Shown here: positions 23,664 to 32,606 of the stretch, piece by piece
Layout of the letters: each line of letters opens with the position of its first letter
Numbering within the stretch: position 1 is the stretch's first letter
DNA from: Vibrio tubiashii
GTDB lineage: Bacteria > Pseudomonadota > Gammaproteobacteria > Enterobacterales > Vibrionaceae
Assembly: GCA_000775715.1 (NCBI GenBank)
Contig: JRWQ01000002.1
Coordinates: forward strand, 1 to 64,000
Direction of reading: 5' to 3'
Length of the DNA stretch: 64,000 nucleotides
Made by a program: the position numbers and the translations under genes
Notes under the pieces: generated by a model
Database searches by the model: none
What the model saw: the letters and a program-made list of their open reading frames with translations, nothing else
What the model was told of the DNA's origin: nothing

Positions 23664-25667
23664 ATGAAACATCCTTATACTAAGACCGCTTTGTCTGTCG
23701 CACTTGGAATGGCCACTCTTTTTGGCTGTGCAACACCCCCCAACTCATCAGTTCAACTCAACCAACTTATGGACAGTTACTCGCAACAAGTCGCTGACCT
23801 TGATAGCAGTAAGTTTGGCATCATCAATGATCAAATGGCCGCGGCTAAACAAACACTTGATAGGCAATATCTCGACCAACTACTTAGCATCGACCGCAGC
23901 GCACTGAATGATGAAGAGAAAGTCTATTACGACACCTTCCGCTTTGATCGCACCATCGCCATTCAAGGTGCCACCTTTGCGAATGCGAGATTTGGCAACC
24001 CAGATGTTCCTTTAACCCACTTCTACAATTTCATGCAGTGGAATGCAGAAGAGGCTGGAGCTTTAGTTGAAGCAGATAAAGATGGTCATAAGGATTACCG
24101 AAGTCAGATCGATAAGCTGAATGAGTACACGTCTTGGGTTAAAAACCTTCACGCCCAGTATCGCCTTGGTGAACTCGAGCATATCCAACTGCCAAAAGTG
24201 TTAGTCGAGAGGCTTTATCAAAATAGCTTAGATACCATTGCTCACGACGACTATGCCATCCTAAAAGTCGGCTTGAACGATCTAAAAGCTCAACAATATT
24301 TTGACGCTAGTTTTGTCACCGAATACCAACAATCAGTCGATGAAGCAATTGCAGCAACTCAATCCATCATGAACTATCTACACCAAGATTACTTAGCGGC
24401 GGCTCGGGGTAAAGGAGAGTTATCGGATCAACATATTGGCTGGGGCGACCTACCCAACGGTAAAGCTTGGTATCAATGGCATTTAGACCGCAACAGCACC
24501 ACGGGTAAATCCTCTCAAGAACTTCACTCGATGGGCGAAGAGTTAGTCATCGACGCCAAAGCAGAGATGATTCGAGTAGCTAAAGTCGTGGTCGACAAGC
24601 GTGGCAAAACCGTTCAAGCACAATATCGCGATCCACAAACCAAACGAGTCGCGATGAGAACATTTGAGCTAATGGATAGCGAAGGCAACATCAACCTTGA
24701 AGCGTTTTTTGCCTATCTAAATAGTGAGCAGTTCTTCTTTGGCCGTGATGGACGAGTGATATCAGGTACCGAGTACGCTGATGTGTGTGAACAGGCGTCA
24801 AACCAAATGGCATGTGAAGGCTCCCTGGTTGACTACTACGCATTCAAGAACAACGCGAACCAGGTTGTTGCAAGCTACTTTAAGCCAATTAAGACTGACT
24901 ATACCATTGAGCCAACTCCAGCCGGAGGCGAGCTTTACGACGGCGTCGCTTCATACGACGACAATGTTTTCACTCTCAACACTCACCCCGATTACAGCTT
25001 GCAAAAGTGGAATGTGTCGACGCTATTGCTTCACGAAGCTGCGCCAGGTCATCACTTCCAAAATGCTTATGCTCTAGAGTATCCACCCGCTAACATCCCA
25101 AATTATATGAAGGACATCTGGTACACCGCATACGGTGAAGGCTGGGCGCTTTATACGGAATGGTTAGGTTTAGAGATGAAGATCTACGGAGAACTGGATG
25201 CACAAGGTAAACCAACCTTTATCAATGGCACGGGTATGTGTACGCCTGACGCAGACTACTCGCAAGTTCAAGGCGGTATCTATAAAGATGAGCAAGAGTG
25301 CAACGCGCTACAGTACTTTGGTAGTTTAAACGAAGCACAGCTACGTAACATGCGCTTGGCAATTGATACTGGTATTCACAGTAAAGGTTGGGCGGTTCAA
25401 CAAGCACGCAACTATATGAAAGCCAACTCGGCGCTCGGTGAAGGCGATATAGAGTCAGAAAGCTACCGCTACGCGGCTCACGTTGGGCAAGCGGTTTCCT
25501 ACAAATCCGGTTACCTTGTGATTAAGGAAATGCACGACAAGGCAATAGCAGAGCTCGGTGATAAATTCGACTACGCCGAGTTCCATGATCAACTGCTTCG
25601 CTTTGGTCAGCAACCAATGGAAGTGGTACGCGAAAACGTCAATAACTGGATTGCTTCTAAGAAGTAA
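23664..25667 (+). CDS. DUF885 family lipoprotein, putative zinc metallopeptidase
   Basis: 667 residues. The N-terminus is a lipoprotein signal with a lipobox LFGC (Cys22), so the protein is probably membrane-anchored on the periplasmic side. The remainder is a DUF885 domain, mostly helical, with the hallmark HEAAPGHHFQ at His457-Glu458...His463, a variant of the HExxH zinc motif related to M32/M2-like peptidases. It is followed by YGEGWALYTEWLGLEM, which supplies the third ligand Glu. Substrate unknown. A bidirectional terminator shared with aroC lies 14 bp downstream. The gene is longer than cytosolic DUF885 proteins (about 590) because of the export signal and an insert. Confidence 0.9.
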   Translation: MKHPYTKTALSVALGMATLFGCATPPNSSVQLNQLMDSYSQQVADLDSSKFGIINDQMAAAKQTLDRQYLDQLLSIDRSALNDEEKVYYDTFRFDRTIAIQGATFANARFGNPDVPLTHFYNFMQWNAEEAGALVEADKDGHKDYRSQIDKLNEYTSWVKNLHAQYRLGELEHIQLPKVLVERLYQNSLDTIAHDDYAILKVGLNDLKAQQYFDASFVTEYQQSVDEAIAATQSIMNYLHQDYLAAARGKGELSDQHIGWGDLPNGKAWYQWHLDRNSTTGKSSQELHSMGEELVIDAKAEMIRVAKVVVDKRGKTVQAQYRDPQTKRVAMRTFELMDSEGNINLEAFFAYLNSEQFFFGRDGRVISGTEYADVCEQASNQMACEGSLVDYYAFKNNANQVVASYFKPIKTDYTIEPTPAGGELYDGVASYDDNVFTLNTHPDYSLQKWNVSTLLLHEAAPGHHFQNAYALEYPPANIPNYMKDIWYTAYGEGWALYTEWLGLEMKIYGELDAQGKPTFINGTGMCTPDADYSQVQGGIYKDEQECNALQYFGSLNEAQLRNMRLAIDTGIHSKGWAVQQARNYMKANSALGEGDIESESYRYAAHVGQAVSYKSGYLVIKEMHDKAIAELGDKFDYAEFHDQLLRFGQQPMEVVRENVNNWIASKK

Positions 25668-25680
25668 TAACACGTAAAAC

Positions 25681-25708
25681 AAAACGGCCTCCTTATGGAG
25701 GCCGTTTT
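25681..25708. terminator. Bidirectional terminator between the DUF885 gene and aroC
   Basis: A 12-bp perfect stem, AAAACGGCCTCC / GGAGGCCGTTTT, with a TTAT loop and A/T tracts on each side, placed between two converging genes. Confidence 0.92.
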
Positions 25709-25723
25709 CAGTTTTATACTTGC

Positions 25724-26809
25724 TTAAATCTGCGGAGTTTCTGTTGTCACGCCGTGGTTTTGACCACGATGACGCAGCAGATGGTCAAGCACAACAATCG
25801 CGAGCATAGCTTCAGCGATTGGCACTGCGCGAATACCGACACATGGGTCATGACGACCTTTGGTAATCAACTGAGTTGGCTCGCCTTCTCTGGTGATGGT
25901 TTCACCCGGAACAGTGATGCTTGAGGTAGGCTTTAGCGCGATGTTAGCAACAATATCTTGGCCAGTAGAAATACCACCCAAGATGCCACCAGCGTGGTTA
26001 CTAGCAAAGCCATCAGGTTTTAGCTCATCACGGTGCTCACTACCTTTCTGGCTTACCACATCAAAACCGTCGCCGATCTCAACGCCTTTTACCGCGTTGA
26101 TGCTCATTAGCGCATGGGCAATATCAGCATCTAAACGATCAAAGACTGGTTCACCAAGACCAACAGGAACGTTAGTCGCTACAACTTGCAACTTAGCACC
26201 AATCGAATCACCCTGCTTCTTAAGATCACGAATAAGCTGGTCAAATGCGTCTACTTTGTCGACATCTGGACAGAAAAATGCATTGTTCTCGATTTCGTTC
26301 CAGTCAACTTTCTCAATAGCAACGTCGCCCATTTGAGATAGGTAAGCGCGAATCTCTACACCAAACTCTTGCTTAAGGTATTTTTTAGCTACCGCGCCTG
26401 CTGCAACGCGCATGGCGGTTTCACGCGCCGATGAACGACCACCACCACGATAGTCACGCACACCATATTTTTGGTGGTAGGTGTAATCTGCATGTCCAGG
26501 GCGGAACTTGTCTTTAATCTCTGAATAGTCTTTTGAGCGTTGATCGGTGTTTTCAATCAACAGACCAATTGAAGTACCCGTTGTTTTACCTTCAAACACG
26601 CCAGAAAGGATTTTCACTTCATCTGGTTCACGGCGCTGAGTGGTATAACGAGAAGTGCCTGGGCGACGACGATCCAAGTCAATTTGGATATCTGCTTCAG
26701 TAATTTCTAATCCCGGAGGGCATCCGTCGACGATACATCCTAGTGCGATACCGTGACTTTCTCCGAATGTGGTGACTCGGAAATGTTGTCCGATACTGTT
26801 TCCTGCCAT
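25724..26809 (-). CDS. aroC: Chorismate synthase
   Basis: 361 residues, normal size. It converts 5-enolpyruvylshikimate-3-phosphate to chorismate with reduced FMN. Conserved signatures: [18 protein letters not shown] near residues 13-30, [18 protein letters not shown] near 121-138, and [17 protein letters not shown] near 320-336. It lies just downstream of prmB, the conserved prmB-aroC neighbourhood, although a terminator-like hairpin and 182 bp separate the genes here. A shared terminator with the DUF885 gene follows. Confidence 0.98.
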   Translation of the reverse strand: MAGNSIGQHFRVTTFGESHGIALGCIVDGCPPGLEITEADIQIDLDRRRPGTSRYTTQRREPDEVKILSGVFEGKTTGTSIGLLIENTDQRSKDYSEIKDKFRPGHADYTYHQKYGVRDYRGGGRSSARETAMRVAAGAVAKKYLKQEFGVEIRAYLSQMGDVAIEKVDWNEIENNAFFCPDVDKVDAFDQLIRDLKKQGDSIGAKLQVVATNVPVGLGEPVFDRLDADIAHALMSINAVKGVEIGDGFDVVSQKGSEHRDELKPDGFASNHAGGILGGISTGQDIVANIALKPTSSITVPGETITREGEPTQLITKGRHDPCVGIRAVPIAEAMLAIVVLDHLLRHRGQNHGVTTETPQI

Positions 26810-26934
26810 TACTTCCTCAATCCTATTTGCCCTGTATACAGAGCTTTACACTTCAATTCTTAGTAATTTCATAGTCGCTTGATTACGGAATGATGTAAAC
26901 CCCTAAACCGGATCTATTTTGCTTTTTAGCACGC

Positions 26935-26968
26935 ATAAAAAACGCCAAGCGAATTTCACTTGGCGTTT
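26935..26968 (-). terminator. Terminator of prmB
   Basis: AACGCCAAG (26941-26949) pairs with CTTGGCGTT (26959-26967). On the minus strand the hairpin is followed by TTTTTT. This makes aroC, which starts 125 bp further on, likely to use its own promoter. Confidence 0.85.
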
Positions 26969-26991
26969 AATTAATAAGAGTAGCAGGCGAA

Positions 26992-27924
26992 CTAGTCTTT
27001 ATAGAGTGAGAACTCTTCTGCGTGTTGAAGCATCTGCTCACGGGTCAGCATAAACACACCATGGCCGCCATTTTCAAATTCAAGCCATGTAAATGGAATC
27101 TCAGGGTACTGCTCCATCATGTGGACCATAGAGTTACCCACTTCACAGATAAGAATACCGTTATCCGTTAGGTAGTCGGGCGCGTTAGCTAAAATGCGGC
27201 GCACAAGTTTCAGACCGTCTGTACCTGCAGCTAAGCCTAATTCAGGTTCGTGAGTGAACTCATCAGGCAAGCTATTCATGTCTTCTTGATCCACATACGG
27301 TGGGTTAGAGACAATCAGGTTGTACTTCTCTTTTGGTAGATCGCGGAACAGATCTGAGCGGATTGGGAACACCTGCTGATCCATGCCGTGATCTTGGATA
27401 TTCTGCTCTGCCACTTCAAGCGCGTCGGTTGAGATATCAATGGCATCCACTTCTGCATCTGGGAAAGCGTGTGCGCAAGCAATCGCAATACAACCACTAC
27501 CAGTGCACAAATCCATAATGCGCGTTGGCTCTTCAACTAACCAAGGTTGAAATTCCGCTTGGATAAGCTCACCGATTGGAGAACGGGGCACAAGTACACG
27601 CTCATCAACAAAGAACTCTAAGCCACAGAACCAAGCACGGTTAGTTAAGTATGACGTTGGCGTGCGGTCGTTGATACGTTTGACCACACGCTCAACAATG
27701 CGCATACGCTCGCTCATTGTAAGACGAGAGTTCAGTACGTGTGGAGGCACGTCAATCGGTAAGTACAGTGTAGGTAGGATTAGCTGTACCGCTTCGTCCC
27801 ATGCGTTATCAGTTCCATGACCGTAGAATAGGTTAGCGGCGTTAAAACGACTCACTGTCCAACGAATCATATCTTGAAGCGTGTGAAGTTCTGAAACTGC
27901 TTCTTCTACAAAAATCTTATCCAA
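26992..27924 (-). CDS. prmB: 50S ribosomal protein L3 N5-glutamine methyltransferase
   Basis: 310 residues, matching PrmB rather than the shorter PrmC. The N-terminal helical domain (about 1-95, with [29 protein letters not shown] being PrmB-typical) precedes a class I SAM methyltransferase domain with [12 protein letters not shown] near 138-149. The substrate-glutamine motif NPPY is at residues 207-210. It methylates a glutamine of ribosomal protein L3. It is divergent from smrB by 63 bp, the same arrangement as E. coli yfcB/yfcN. Confidence 0.96.
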   Translation of the reverse strand: MDKIFVEEAVSELHTLQDMIRWTVSRFNAANLFYGHGTDNAWDEAVQLILPTLYLPIDVPPHVLNSRLTMSERMRIVERVVKRINDRTPTSYLTNRAWFCGLEFFVDERVLVPRSPIGELIQAEFQPWLVEEPTRIMDLCTGSGCIAIACAHAFPDAEVDAIDISTDALEVAEQNIQDHGMDQQVFPIRSDLFRDLPKEKYNLIVSNPPYVDQEDMNSLPDEFTHEPELGLAAGTDGLKLVRRILANAPDYLTDNGILICEVGNSMVHMMEQYPEIPFTWLEFENGGHGVFMLTREQMLQHAEEFSLYKD

Positions 27925-27987
27925 AATTGCCTCCGAAAAGCGCTACAATACTGCTAATTGCATTTATATATATTTACTAATTGTCCC

Positions 27988-28518
27988 ATGAGCAAAAAAG
28001 ACACCGAAATGGATGATGACTTCGCCCTATTTAGGGATGCAGTACAAGGCGTAAAAAAGTTGTCACAGGATACCATAGTCCAGCAACCAAAAAAAAATAC
28101 TAAGCAAAAAGAAATTACCCGCACTGCCCGTGAAGCCAGTGATACAGAGTTCTATTTTTCCGACGAGTTTGTTCCGCTGCTCAATGAAGAAGGCCCGACT
28201 CGCTACGCCCGTGATGACGTTTCTCAATATGAGGTAAAACGCCTGCGCCGCGGCGTGTATGTTCCGGACGTATTCTTAGATATGCACGGTATGACGCAGC
28301 AAGAAGCCAAGCGCGAACTTGGCGCGATGATCGCCTACTGCATTAAGAATGAAATTTCGTGTGCTTGTGTACAGCACGGTATTGGTAAGCACATACTTAA
28401 ACAGAAGTCACCACTATGGCTAGCGCAGCACCCGGATGTGATGGCGTTTCACCAAGCACCATTGGAGTTTGGTGGCGATGGTGCGTTGTTGGTGCTGTTG
28501 TCGATTCCGGAGAAGTAA
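27988..28518 (+). CDS. smrB: SmrB, Smr-domain endonuclease (ribosome rescue factor)
   Basis: 176 residues from MSKKDTEMDDDFALFRDAV; an in-frame ATG 30 nt upstream is less likely because the conserved SmrB N-terminus starts here. The N-terminal extension contains the DDFALFRDAV segment that docks on the ribosome in E. coli SmrB, followed by a linker with a Lys/Gln-rich stretch. The C-terminal Smr domain (about 85-172) has the LDMHGMTQQEA and QHGIGKH motifs of the catalytic site. E. coli SmrB cleaves mRNA at collided ribosomes. Divergent from prmB, as in other gamma-proteobacteria. Confidence 0.93.
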   Translation: MSKKDTEMDDDFALFRDAVQGVKKLSQDTIVQQPKKNTKQKEITRTAREASDTEFYFSDEFVPLLNEEGPTRYARDDVSQYEVKRLRRGVYVPDVFLDMHGMTQQEAKRELGAMIAYCIKNEISCACVQHGIGKHILKQKSPLWLAQHPDVMAFHQAPLEFGGDGALLVLLSIPEK

Positions 28519-28527
28519 CAAATAACA

Positions 28528-28562
28528 AGTAGCGAGTAGCGAGTAGCGAGTAGCGAGTAGCG
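28528..28562. repeat. Five tandem copies of a 7-bp unit
   Basis: AGTAGCG is repeated exactly five times in the gap between smrB and flhB, starting 10 bp after the smrB stop. The 7-bp unit is outside any gene. A truncated AACAAGTA lies before it. Confidence 0.95.
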
Positions 28563-28618
28563 AAAATATGTATTGGAACAGACACTTTCGACATTTTTTG
28601 CTAAATCACCAACATCTT

Positions 28619-28670
28619 CATCTCGCAGGGCGAAGCCCGAACTCGATACTCGCAGCGTAGCGTTCTCGAC
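28619..28670. repeat. REP-like hairpin element, copy C
   Basis: The GGGC-GAA-GCCC hairpin (28628-28638), followed by CGAACTCGATACTCGCAGCG and a TAGCGTTCTCG module. The same modules appear in copy B (3449-3484) in the opposite order, and copy A (1993-2014) has the hairpin with compensating changes. Confidence 0.45.
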
Positions 28671-28684
28671 GACTCTGCCCTCTC

Positions 28685-29815
28685 CTACTTCCTATACTCA
28701 GGCGGGATCGGTAACTCCGACGCTTTGAGGTTCGGTCTCTGCCCTCCGCGCTTACGGTATTGCTTCAACTGGAATACGTAGGCAAGGATTTGTGCCACTG
28801 CGGTAAACAGCCCGTCTGGGATCTCTTGCTCTAGTTCAGTAGAGTGGTAGAGCGCACGAGCTAATGGAGGTGCAGGGACAATATAGATATCGTGCTCGCG
28901 AGCGACCTCTCGAATCTTCAGTGCCATATGGTCAGTACCTTTTGCCACCACAATCGGCGCTCGATCAGAGTCCTGTTTATAGCGTAGCGCGACTGAGAAG
29001 TGCTCAGGGTTGGTTACGATAACGTCCGCTTGCGGAACTTCCGACATCATACGTCGCTGAGCTGCCTCACGTTGCAACATGCGGATACGGCCCTTAACTT
29101 CTGGCTTACCTTCGGTATCTTTATATTCGTCTTTGACCTCTTGTTTAGTCATTTTCAGTTGATTAGCGTGTTGCCATATCTGAAATGGAATATCAATCGC
29201 GACTACGATCAGCAAGGTACAGCTGATGAGAAGAATGAAGTTAAGCAGGATATCAAGTGCGTGGAATATGTTTTGCGGGAACACATCCATACTCAGTTGG
29301 AACAGATCCTCTTTCGCCGCGTTAATCAGGTAGAAAGCCATCCCGGAAACTAAAGCTACCTTTAGAATCGACTTAATTAGTTCAACCCAACTCTGTAAGC
29401 CAACCATACGCTTTAGACCACTGAGTGGATTCATTTTCGACCACTTTGGCATCGCCGCCTCAACAGAGAAACTAACCCCCCCAACCCCGGCTGCGCCAAT
29501 CAACGCAGCAATAAATAGAGTGATCAGAATTAGTAACAACGGAAGCAGCAAGTTACCAAATGAGCCAATGATGATGTCAAACAGCTTCACATGGTCGAAG
29601 ATTTCTTCTCGAGAGAGGGTGAACATTCTGCCCATTGCAGTGAACAGCGCACGTGCCAAGCTCTCGCCAAACCACATTAGGGCGATAGAACCTACGACTA
29701 ATACTGAAACCGACGCTAACTCTTTTGACCTTGCAACCTGCCCTTTTTCTCGAGCCTGTTGCAAGCGTCTGGGCGTGGCGTCTTCTGTGCGTTCTTGACC
29801 GTCTGATTCTGCCAT
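28685..29815 (-). CDS. flhB: Flagellar export apparatus protein FlhB
   Basis: 376 residues. An N-terminal membrane domain with four spans (about 31-52, 82-112, 143-165, 186-210) is followed by a cytoplasmic switch domain. The autocleavage site is NPEH at residues 269-272 rather than the textbook NPTH; the Asn-Pro scissile pair and His are kept. FlhB sets substrate specificity of the flagellar type III secretion system, switching from rod/hook to filament export in concert with FliK. It is the last gene of the visible fliK-to-flhB unit, one base from fliR. In Vibrio, flhA and flhFG usually follow at this point; here smrB is reached instead. Confidence 0.96.
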   Translation of the reverse strand: MAESDGQERTEDATPRRLQQAREKGQVARSKELASVSVLVVGSIALMWFGESLARALFTAMGRMFTLSREEIFDHVKLFDIIIGSFGNLLLPLLLILITLFIAALIGAAGVGGVSFSVEAAMPKWSKMNPLSGLKRMVGLQSWVELIKSILKVALVSGMAFYLINAAKEDLFQLSMDVFPQNIFHALDILLNFILLISCTLLIVVAIDIPFQIWQHANQLKMTKQEVKDEYKDTEGKPEVKGRIRMLQREAAQRRMMSEVPQADVIVTNPEHFSVALRYKQDSDRAPIVVAKGTDHMALKIREVAREHDIYIVPAPPLARALYHSTELEQEIPDGLFTAVAQILAYVFQLKQYRKRGGQRPNLKASELPIPPEYRK

Positions 29816-29816
29816 T

Positions 29817-30599
29817 CTAACAACTCAGTCTAATAAACGAGCAAATTTGCTGCTCACCTTGCAACCAGAATAGTTCATAGTGGTTGTAAAGTCCGGCAAT
29901 GATGTACCAACAGAGCAACAAGCCGACCATCAGTGCGAAAGCAAAGCCCAAAGAGAAGATGTTTAGCTGAGGTGCTGCACGGGTCATAACACCGAATGAG
30001 AGGTTAATCGTCAGCAAAGCAATAATGCCCGACAGCGACATACTCAGCGCGACTTTAAACATGATACCTAGCCATAACGCGAGTTCTCTAAAATCAACCG
30101 TGGTCAATGCTCCTGTGCCGATTGGTAGTGACTTAAAGCTCATTACAACTAGCATGATCATCTTCAGATGGCCATCAGTGGCTAAGAAGAACATGGTGGC
30201 AAGGAACATAAATAGCTGACCAAGCAAGGGCGTATTTTGTCCGTTGGCCGGGTCTACCATTGAAGCAAAACCCAAGCTCGACTGCATACCCAAGATCTGA
30301 CCCAAGATAACGAAGGTTTGGATCATAAACTGGGTCACTGTTCCCATCGCTACGCCAATGATTATCTGCTCCAAGATAGTCATAAAGCCCTGAAAAGAGA
30401 GCAACTCAATGCTTTCAGGAACAGCAGGAATGGCAGGCATCACGGCAAAGGTAATCGCCAAGCCTAAATAAAGGCGTACCCGAGTAGAGACAAAACGTGC
30501 ACCCGTCACCGACATCACCATCAACATGGCAGCGATGCGTGTGTACGGCCAAAAGTAGTTGGCTATCCAATCTAGTACGACACTCGTTGGGTACTCCAT
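29817..30599 (-). CDS. fliR: Flagellar export apparatus protein FliR
   Basis: 260 residues with six hydrophobic segments, of usual length. FliR joins FliP and FliQ in the helical export-gate complex at the centre of the MS ring. The N-terminus MEYPTSVVLDWIANYFWPYTRIAAMLMVM and the GFASMVDPANGQNTPLLGQL block near residue 115 are family-typical. It sits between fliQ (9-bp gap) and flhB (1-bp gap). Confidence 0.96.
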   Translation of the reverse strand: MEYPTSVVLDWIANYFWPYTRIAAMLMVMSVTGARFVSTRVRLYLGLAITFAVMPAIPAVPESIELLSFQGFMTILEQIIIGVAMGTVTQFMIQTFVILGQILGMQSSLGFASMVDPANGQNTPLLGQLFMFLATMFFLATDGHLKMIMLVVMSFKSLPIGTGALTTVDFRELALWLGIMFKVALSMSLSGIIALLTINLSFGVMTRAAPQLNIFSLGFAFALMVGLLLCWYIIAGLYNHYELFWLQGEQQICSFIRLSC

Positions 30600-30608
30600 C
30601 GGCGAGAC

Positions 30609-30878
30609 CTAGTAAAGCACCTGAGGAAGACGTTCAATCATGCCAAAGAAAAACTCCATCAGCATTTGCGCCATCCAATGAGCAAACATCATTAACGCCA
30701 GCAAGGTAACGATAAGACGAGGCAAAAAGCTCAAGGTTTGTTCGTTAATGGAGGTCGCGGCTTGGAAAATCGCAACCACCAAACCAATCAACAAGCTCGG
30801 AATAATGATCGCACTTACCATGATAAGTACCATCCAGAGTGCTTCACGAAACAGCTCAACGAACATTTCAGGAGTCAT
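30609..30878 (-). CDS. fliQ: Flagellar export apparatus protein FliQ
   Basis: 89 residues with two membrane helices (about 15-37 and 49-70), the standard FliQ size and topology. Four copies form part of the export gate with FliP and FliR. It begins MTPEMFVELFREALWMVLIMVSAI and contains the conserved TSINEQTLSFLPR loop between the helices. It lies 13 bp after fliP and 9 bp before fliR. Confidence 0.96.
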   Translation of the reverse strand: MTPEMFVELFREALWMVLIMVSAIIIPSLLIGLVVAIFQAATSINEQTLSFLPRLIVTLLALMMFAHWMAQMLMEFFFGMIERLPQVLY

Positions 30879-30891
30879 ACATTTTCTCCCG

Positions 30892-31767
30892 TCACAAGGC
30901 GAAACTGCCGGCTAAGGTCGACAGAATCAGGTTCCACCCATCAACCAAAACAAACAGCATAAGTTTAAACGGCAACGATACGATCATTGGAGAAAGCATC
31001 ATCATACCCATCGCCATTAACACCGATGCCACCACCAAATCGATAATCAGGAATGGTAAGAAGAGCATAAAGCCGATTTGGAAAGCGGTTTTAAGCTCTG
31101 AGGTAATAAACGCAGGAATCAATACCGCCATGGAGACATCTTCTGGCGCCGTCGCGGTTGAGCCTGAGATATTGACGAAGGTTTCGAGATCCTTAACTCG
31201 GGTCTGCTTAAGCATGAAGTCCTTCATTGGCACCTGAGCCACGTCAAACGCTTCACGTGCTGTGATCTGCTCATTGATGTAAGGCTGAATCGCGTCATCA
31301 TTAATTTTACTCAGCACTGGCGACATAATGAAGAAAGTCAAAAAGATAGCAATACCGATAATAACTTGATTGGATGGCGTCTGTTGTAAACCCATCGCCT
31401 GACGCAGAATCGACATGACCACCACAATTCGGGTAAAGGAGGTCATCAAAATAACCATCGCAGGCAAGAAACCCAACATGGTCATTAACGCGAGGATCTG
31501 CAGGTTTATCGAGTAGTCTTCAGTGCCGTCGGGGTTAGCGGTCATGGTAAACGCGGGAATCCCACCACCGTTACCCGTAAAACTACCTGTCGCGATAGTT
31601 TTTGACGCGCCTTGCTCACTATTCATTGCCGTCACTGTTACCGAATCTGACGGTGCGATATTGGCTGGAACCGGTGTCTCCAACTCCTGCTGAGCGAGAG
31701 ATAACGAAGAGAACAAAGTCAAAGCGACAGCTAAGACGATCCCTATTAGGTTATTGGCTTTTATCAT
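30892..31767 (-). CDS. fliP: Flagellar export apparatus protein FliP
   Basis: 291 residues. An N-terminal signal peptide (about 1-25, ending SLAQ) is followed by an unusually long, Gly/Thr-rich periplasmic lead of about 55 residues before the core, then the FliP family domain. Core signatures: [38 protein letters not shown] near 88-125 and [21 protein letters not shown] near 129-149. Five copies form the export gate with FliQ and FliR. The start overlaps the end of fliO by 17 bp, indicating coupling. Confidence 0.96.
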   Translation of the reverse strand: MIKANNLIGIVLAVALTLFSSLSLAQQELETPVPANIAPSDSVTVTAMNSEQGASKTIATGSFTGNGGGIPAFTMTANPDGTEDYSINLQILALMTMLGFLPAMVILMTSFTRIVVVMSILRQAMGLQQTPSNQVIIGIAIFLTFFIMSPVLSKINDDAIQPYINEQITAREAFDVAQVPMKDFMLKQTRVKDLETFVNISGSTATAPEDVSMAVLIPAFITSELKTAFQIGFMLFLPFLIIDLVVASVLMAMGMMMLSPMIVSLPFKLMLFVLVDGWNLILSTLAGSFAL

Positions 31768-32161
31768 TGTTCTTCAGTAGCTGAGTCAATTGATTGGAAA
31801 ACGGACTCGTGGCCATCTCCTCCTGAGATAAAGGTTTCTCCAGTTTTGAGATTAGCTGGATCGATTGCGCTGTCACACCGACCAAAAACTGCTCTTCTCC
31901 GGCTTGAACAATTACAATGCGCTCTTTGTGGCCAACGACGATTTGGCGTACGACACTTAATCCTTTCTGGTTGGAAAACGCAGGCAGTCGCATTCGCTTC
32001 AGTAACCAAGCTAAAAACAGAATAAAGGCTACAACGAAGATGAGCGACCCCATAGTGGTCGCCCAATCAAGCTCACTACCAGGAGTTGAGACGGTAGCAA
32101 ATGCAGAAGGTGATAGCAGCGTAAGAGAGTAAAGTAAGTACTCCTTAACCTTGAAAGACAT
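31751..32161 (-). CDS. fliO: Flagellar assembly protein FliO
   Basis: 136 residues. A short N-terminal signal-like segment ends near AFA, then a membrane span (about 37-52, [19 protein letters not shown]) and a cytoplasmic domain with the FliO core [37 protein letters not shown]. FliO assists FliP ring assembly. It sits between fliN and fliP and overlaps fliP. The family is poorly conserved, but position and core sequence make the call secure. Confidence 0.92.
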   Translation of the reverse strand: MSFKVKEYLLYSLTLLSPSAFATVSTPGSELDWATTMGSLIFVVAFILFLAWLLKRMRLPAFSNQKGLSVVRQIVVGHKERIVIVQAGEEQFLVGVTAQSIQLISKLEKPLSQEEMATSPFSNQLTQLLKNNDKSQ

Positions 32162-32174
32162 AGCTATCCTTACA

Positions 32175-32585
32175 CTATCGAAGTTTCTTAATACGCTCAG
32201 TTTGACTGATTACATCGGTCAGACGGATACCAAACTTATCGTTGACCACAACCACTTCGCCGTGAGCAATCAAGGTGCCGTTAACCAATACATCTAACGA
32301 TTCACCGGCCAGACGCTCTAGTTCGACAACCGAACCTTGGTTCAGCTGTAGCAAGTTACGGATACTGATTTGCGAACGGCCCACTTCCATTGAGATGGTC
32401 ACAGGGATGTCTAGGATAGTATCTAGCTTACGGCGTTCGTCTTCTGAGATAGGTGATGATGTATCTTGCAGCTCATCTAACTGAGCGTTCATTACCTCAT
32501 CGACGTCAATCTCTGGCGCAGCTGGATCTTCTCCCAGCGCTGCTGCCCATTCATCCGCCAGTTTTTGGTCGTCACTCGGTTCCAT
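32175..32585 (-). CDS. fliN: Flagellar motor switch protein FliN
   Basis: 136 residues. An acidic N-terminal extension of about 50 residues precedes the SpoA/FliN domain (about 55-135), with LDIPVTISMEVGRSQISIRNLLQLNQGSVVELERLAGE and the C-terminal GIRLTDVISQTERIKKL. It forms the C-ring with FliM and FliG and helps dock FliH-FliI. It is 21 bp after fliM and 13 bp before fliO. Confidence 0.97.
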   Translation of the reverse strand: MEPSDDQKLADEWAAALGEDPAAPEIDVDEVMNAQLDELQDTSSPISEDERRKLDTILDIPVTISMEVGRSQISIRNLLQLNQGSVVELERLAGESLDVLVNGTLIAHGEVVVVNDKFGIRLTDVISQTERIKKLR

Positions 32586-32606
32586 ATTTGTTACCTATAT
32601 AATCTC

